Assembly (NCBI GenBank): GCA_963843315.1
Contig: CAWJJU010000002.1
Coordinates: forward strand, 434,001-498,000
Reading direction: 5' to 3'
Length of the DNA: 64,000 nt
Source of the DNA: JAWVFM01 sp963843315
GTDB lineage: Bacteria; Actinomycetota; Thermoleophilia; Solirubrobacterales; 70-9
Positions 60,512 to 64,000 of this stretch are shown here, one piece after another (positions within the stretch are counted from its first letter, which is position 1; the number at the start of each line of letters is the position of its first letter). The notes beneath the pieces were generated by a model that was not told the DNA's origin, made no database searches, and saw only the letters and a program-made list of their open reading frames with translations. The position numbers were made by a program, and so were the translations under genes.

Positions 60512-61366
60512 CTAGCGGCAGTAGGCGTACCCGGTGAGCTTGCCCTTGACGGCCCTCGGCGTGATCGCCTCCACCTGCCAGTCGCCGAAGCTGGAGATCT
60601 CGGCGTCGCGGATGAGGACGAGAGCCTTCTTCTTGGTCACCGTCGCCTTGAACCCGCCGAAGGCGAGCGCCTGACCGGACGGGCAGCCGTTGGTGTCCCC
60701 GCCGACCCCCGATGCCGGGAGCTTCACGGAGCTCTTCGTCGTGTGCACCGGCTTGACCTTGCCGCAGTAGGCGATCGCCTTCAGCCGCGCCTTCCCCTTG
60801 CCGAGGTTGAGGCCGGAGACGGTCCAGGCTCGAGGGGAAGTGAGCATCATCGCGCTGAGGTAGAGCGCCGGGCGATGGTTCGCCGCAAACTCGCCGGTAA
60901 AGCCGCCGAAGGCGACGCGCTTGCCCCGCGGGCAGGTGGCGGTGACCGACGACGGCTTCGTGCGCGCACGCGCGCTCGGAACCTTCACGCTCTTGGTCTT
61001 CGCGGTCAATGAAGGCACCGTGCCGCAGTAGGCGATCGCGGTCACCGCCCCGGGCGCGGCGTGATCGTTGTCGGTGGCTCCTGCCCGCAGCACGCCGCTG
61101 GAGCGCAGGTCGAGGCGGGTCATCTGCGTGTCCGGCGAACCCCCGGGGCCGATCGTGTTGCGGAATCCGGCGGCGGCGACCGCGGACCCGGAAGGACACG
61201 GAGGCGTGGCGGTCGTCGCCTTGCCCTTGGGCGGCACGACGGCGGTGTTCACGTGGGGCGTGAGCCCCGCCCGCGCGACGGTGGCAAGCGCGAGAACCCC
61301 CAACAGCCCGATCGCGGCGACGACGATCCATCGCCCGCGTCCATTGCCGCATCCCGTGTCCCTCAC
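60512..61366 (-). CDS. Secreted protein with three CPxG...AYC repeats (copy 2)
   Basis: Paralogue of the protein at 46629. After a signal-anchor (WIVVAAIGLLGVLALATVAR) come three units: PPCPSGSAVAAAGF...IAYC; TATCPRGKRVAFGGF...IAYC; NGCPSGQALAFGGF...YAYC. Each has CPxG, a Gly-Phe turn, and a closing C. I chose GTG 61366 because GGAGGAG lies just upstream; ATG 61405 would add 13 residues. Extracellular, function unknown. Confidence 0.72.
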   Translation of the reverse strand: MRDTGCGNGRGRWIVVAAIGLLGVLALATVARAGLTPHVNTAVVPPKGKATTATPPCPSGSAVAAAGFRNTIGPGGSPDTQMTRLDLRSSGVLRAGATDNDHAAPGAVTAIAYCGTVPSLTAKTKSVKVPSARARTKPSSVTATCPRGKRVAFGGFTGEFAANHRPALYLSAMMLTSPRAWTVSGLNLGKGKARLKAIAYCGKVKPVHTTKSSVKLPASGVGGDTNGCPSGQALAFGGFKATVTKKKALVLIRDAEISSFGDWQVEAITPRAVKGKLTGYAYCR

Positions 61367-61558
61367 ACGCTCCTCCAATCGAGTGACTTCCGGCCGCTGC
61401 AGCATATTGGTTCCGCGGAACCGTCCGGCGAAGCCCTCGGGCGTTCAAGATGCGTCGGGGCGGCTCAGAAACCGGGCCGAACCAGGGTCCTCGGACGTCG
61501 TCTCCATTGGCGGCTCCGGCCCGTTGACGTCGATGCCTGGGCGGTATAGGTTGGGCTC

Positions 61559-61967
61559 ATGGGTGTCCCGAGGGGTCTGGTCGCTGACCCTCCTCGTCGC
61601 CTGCACGTTCACCCTCTGGGCCGTCCTCGGGGAGCTAAGCGCGGGGGCTCTGCTGACTTGGGAGCTGGTCGGCGGCGGGACGTCGGGGTGGGTCGGCGTG
61701 GCCTGCTTCGCGACCGTGGGCGCCCTCGCGCTGCGCTACTTCGTCCTCAGCACGACCGACATGGTCACCAGAGCGTGGGACACCCCGCCCCCGGTGGCCG
61801 AGAAGACGCCCGCTGAATCGGTAGTTCCCTCCCACGGGCCGGGCCAAGGCCGAGTACTCCTAGAACCCCAGCGGAGATGCCTCCTCCGCATGGAATGCGC
61901 CCAAGTCCGAGTTCCCGTGATGGACGAGAAACGCTACCCATGCTTGCGTTTCGCGTCCATCGCGTAG
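61559..61967 (+). CDS. Small membrane protein, frameshift next to its start
   Basis: TAGGTT (61547-61552) lies 6 nt before ATG 61559, but the membrane sequence (WSLTLLVACTFTLWAVLGEL, SGWVGVACFATVGALALRYF) is in the frame of GTG 61563. One extra C near 61567-61569 explains this: the protein would start MGVRGVWSLTLLVACT. Two helices and a polar tail follow; the C-terminal 40 residues look like run-on. Function unknown. Confidence 0.5.
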
Positions 61968-62088
61968 AGCTGGCCTAATGGCTGCTCTGGACGAAGAGCG
62001 GCCTAGCGCTCGCATGGAATCCGAGGAGCTGCCCGCGGTCCTTGTCGGGTTGGCGGGGGCAGGGGTAATCTGAGTGAGAGGCTCAGCC

Positions 62089-62277
62089 ATGGAACTCACC
62101 CGCCTAGCCATCTACCGAATCGCGGTGCTGGTGCTTGCGATCGCGTTGATAGTGGTATGGGCGACCGGCCTACCGCTCGGACTGCGGTTTGGCGTCGCGG
62201 CTCTACTGCTCGGGGCAGTCGCCGGGACCATCTATGAGCGCAAGATAGGGAACGCCCTGCCCCCTCCAAAGGGATAG
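62089..62277 (+). CDS. Small two-helix membrane protein
   Basis: 62 aa from ATG 62089 (GTG 62074 is an alternative): MELTRLAIYRIAVLVLAIAL, then LRFGVAALLLGAVAGTIYE and a KIGNALPPPKG tail. TAATCT (62066-62071) may be its -10 element. No family is recognised; the two helices suggest a membrane microprotein. Confidence 0.55.
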   Translation: MELTRLAIYRIAVLVLAIALIVVWATGLPLGLRFGVAALLLGAVAGTIYERKIGNALPPPKG

Positions 62278-62348
62278 TCGCCAAGAACTGGCGCCTGCGG
62301 TCGGACTCTTTGGAGTAGTCGCTTCGGACGAGAAGCAGGCGTGGCCGA

Positions 62349-62915
62349 TCAGAACAGGCCGCGGTGGGACCATTTCACCGCGAGGACCCTCCCGTGCCGA
62401 TCGAGCGCGGTGATCTTTCGAGGGTGGCGATCACGGGCAAAGAAGTGATCGAAGAACTTGAGGTTGTTGAGCCACGGCTGCGCCTGCCGGTTGGCGATAG
62501 GCGCTCGGCGCGGGTGAATTCGGACGTGGCCTCCGCCCGCGAGTTTCACCTTCAAGATATGGACGGCTCGAGACGTCACTCCGCTGAGGTCGGCGGTCCC
62601 CCGGCTGTTGAGATCTGAGCCCGCGTCCGCGGTGAAGGCGAATCGTTTGGGGAGCGGTAGCGGAAGGCCGGTCGTGTAGCCGAACGTGTGCTTGGGCCCG
62701 GAGGAGTACTTGAAGTCAACGAGGGCAGTTCCGTCGACCCTGCGAGCCTTGATTTCCCAGAGGATGCCGTCGTTGAAGCCTGTAGCGACCACGTCGCGGT
62801 CAGGAGGCGCCGGCTCGTTCTGAGCGCCTGGCGAGGCACCGGCCAGCGAGAGCAGCATCGCGACGCTCGCTGCCCCTGCGGCGAAAGCGCCAGCCCACCT
62901 GCCCTGAGCCCCCAT
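62349..62915 (-). CDS. Secreted protein of unknown function
   Basis: The 188-aa protein has a signal peptide (WAGAFAAGAASVAMLLSLAG) and a beta-rich mature part (GILWEIKARRVDGTALVDFK, HTFGYTTGLPLPLPKRFAFT) with no Cys. ATG 62915 follows TACATT (62923-62928) by 7 nt, so the start is well supported. No family is recognised. Confidence 0.65.
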   Translation of the reverse strand: MGAQGRWAGAFAAGAASVAMLLSLAGASPGAQNEPAPPDRDVVATGFNDGILWEIKARRVDGTALVDFKYSSGPKHTFGYTTGLPLPLPKRFAFTADAGSDLNSRGTADLSGVTSRAVHILKVKLAGGGHVRIHPRRAPIANRQAQPWLNNLKFFDHFFARDRHPRKITALDRHGRVLAVKWSHRGLF

Positions 62916-62971
62916 CGCGGCCAATGTAGCGGTCCGCCGATGGCTGCCGCTCAGGACGAGAAACAGTAGAC

Positions 62972-64000
62972 CTAGCGGCGGGTCGGCTTGCGGAGCTTCT
63001 GGAACCTCGAGTAGCTGCGGGTGTTCGCTACGTCGGCCTTTGTGAGCCAGGCGCGGCGCGCGGTCGCGATGCCGTAGATCACGTTCCCCAGCGTGTCGGT
63101 GCCGTGCGCGTCGGTGTTGACGCAGATTCGCACGCCCGCGTCGGCGGCAAGCCGCGCGTGGTGCTCGGATAGGTCCCGGCGGTTGGGGTTGCCGTTGATC
63201 TCGATCATCGTGCCGGCCTCGGCAGCGGCCTCCGCGACCTTCTCCACGTCGACGTCGTAGGGCTCGCGCTTTCCGATCAGCCGCCCCGTGAGGTGGCCGA
63301 TGCAGTCGACGAGCGGGTTCTGCGCCGCCGTCACCACGCGCTCGGTCATCCGCTTGCCCGAGATCCGGAAGGAGGTGTGGACGCTCGCCACCACCCAGTC
63401 CAGCTCGGCGAGCAGCTCGTCGGGGTAGTCGAGCCCGCCGTCGACGCCGATGTTCACCTCCGAGCCCGCGAGGAGCCTGAAGCCCCTGGGCGCCCGCGAG
63501 TTCCACTCGCGGATCTCCTCGATCCGCTCGGAGAGCTGCTCGGGAGTCACGTGGTTGCCGAAGCCGTGCGAGGCGGAGTGGTCGGTGATCGCGAGGTAGC
63601 CGTAGCCGCGCGCCCGTGCGGCCTCGGCCATCTCCTCGAGCGAGTTGCGCCCGTCCGACAGCGTCGTGTGGCAATGCAGGTCGCCGCGGATGTCGGCGAT
63701 GTCGACCAGCTCGGGCAGCGCGCCCTCGGCCGCCGCGGCGATCTCGCCGCGACCCTCGCGCAGCTCGGGCTCGATGTAGGCGAGGCCGAGGCGCTCGTAG
63801 ACCTCCTCCTCGCTTGCGAAGCGCTCGACCTCGCCGGACTCTGTGTCCTTCATGCCGTGCTCGGAGACCGAGACGCCCATCGACAGCGCCCGCTCGCGCA
63901 GCTGCACGTTGTGGGTGGCCGAGCCGGTGAAGTGCTGGAGCAGGTTCCCGTAGGCCTCGGGCTCCACGATCCGCAGGTCCACCTTCAGCCCGGCGTGGGT
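62972..64000 (-). CDS. PolX-family DNA polymerase, C-terminal PHP domain, 5' end outside window
   Basis: The visible 342 residues start in the polymerase-domain end (VDLRIVEPEAYGNLLQHFTG, HNVQLRERAL) and include the whole PHP nuclease domain: GDLHCHTTLSDGRNSLEEMA, YLAITDHSASHGF, GSEVNIGVDGGLDYPDELL, VVASVHTSF and CVNTDAHGTDTLGNV. The His/Asp/Glu set is the complete metal site of the PHP fold, which gives PolX 3'-5' exonuclease and AP-endonuclease activity in base-excision repair. The nucleotidyltransferase part lies beyond the right edge. Confidence 0.9.
   Translation of the reverse strand, partial: THAGLKVDLRIVEPEAYGNLLQHFTGSATHNVQLRERALSMGVSVSEHGMKDTESGEVERFASEEEVYERLGLAYIEPELREGRGEIAAAAEGALPELVDIADIRGDLHCHTTLSDGRNSLEEMAEAARARGYGYLAITDHSASHGFGNHVTPEQLSERIEEIREWNSRAPRGFRLLAGSEVNIGVDGGLDYPDELLAELDWVVASVHTSFRISGKRMTERVVTAAQNPLVDCIGHLTGRLIGKREPYDVDVEKVAEAAAEAGTMIEINGNPNRRDLSEHHARLAADAGVRICVNTDAHGTDTLGNVIYGIATARRAWLTKADVANTRSYSRFQKLRKPTRR

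Noticed and set aside
409..61967. Programmed +1 ribosomal frameshifting as an explanation for the many extra bases
   Set aside because: The shift sites share no slippery sequence, stop codon or downstream structure, and they fall in unrelated genes, six within one gene. Sequence error is far simpler.
1..64000. Mobile element, prophage, toxin-antitoxin, CRISPR or biosynthetic cluster
   Set aside because: No integrase, transposase, phage structural genes, regularly spaced repeats, or PKS/NRPS/RiPP signatures were seen. The only mobile-like traces are the two palindromic repeats.

Overview
The window is very GC-rich DNA with strong codon bias and dense coding on both strands. It looks like an actinobacterial chromosome, most probably class Thermoleophilia (Solirubrobacterales/Gaiellales). 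This is inferred from the PafB/PafC WYL pair, a PAC2-family protein, a DUF2342 F420-associated metallopeptidase-like protein, an F420-type PPOX protein, GreA, 7Fe ferredoxin, otsB and the lhr/nei2 neighbourhood. I see no phage, plasmid, integrase, IS element or CRISPR array. The content is chromosomal housekeeping plus moderately accessory genes.

Layout. 1-5 kb: a secreted protein (cut by the left edge) and a HAD phosphatase diverge from folP, an MrfA-like helicase and an acetyltransferase. 5-11.7 kb: a lipoprotein, then a complete leftward peptide-type ABC importer (binding protein, two permeases, two ATPases). 11.8-16.3 kb: a 25-residue membrane peptide, Bax-inhibitor-like protein, tRNA-Phe, GreA, a membrane PI-PLC-like protein and a methyltransferase. 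16.3-21 kb: MFS pump/TetR pair, amidase, OB-HD protein and two small membrane paralogues. 21-24.5 kb: pafB-pafC, metallo-beta-lactamase-fold and PPOX proteins. 24.6-27.5 kb: rfbA-rfbD-rfbB for dTDP-sugars. 28-38.9 kb: lhr, LysR/GNAT, nei2, Crp, pcm and small enzymes. 39-41.2 kb: groES-groEL behind a CIRCE operator. 41.3-48.7 kb: membrane, redox and secreted proteins, ferredoxin and Mrp. 48.7-58.3 kb: DegV, a basic helical protein, metallopeptidase, IMPase, a UvrD-like helicase-nuclease, PAC2 and a second OB-HD protein. 58.2-64 kb: a TauE permease split into two genes, otsB, secreted and membrane proteins, and PolX cut by the right edge.

Three global patterns stand out. First, about two dozen genes have a TANNNT (or GATAAT/GATACT) -10 element only 6-11 nt before the start codon, the signature of leaderless mRNAs; I used it to choose several starts. 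Second, about 20 single-base frameshifts interrupt otherwise well-conserved proteins, nearly all as one extra base, with clusters of six in the peptide-binding protein and five in pafB. This looks like uncorrected sequence error rather than gene decay. Third, two unlinked secreted proteins share a three-fold repeat of the form C-P-x-G ... G-G/A-F ... A-Y-C that I do not recognise as a named domain.

Functionally the window is rich in DNA repair and damage response (MrfA-like, Lhr, Nei2, PafBC, UvrD/nuclease, PolX), protein quality control (GroESL, Pcm, PAC2) and envelope functions (dTDP-sugars, lipoproteins, amidase, PI-PLC-like).
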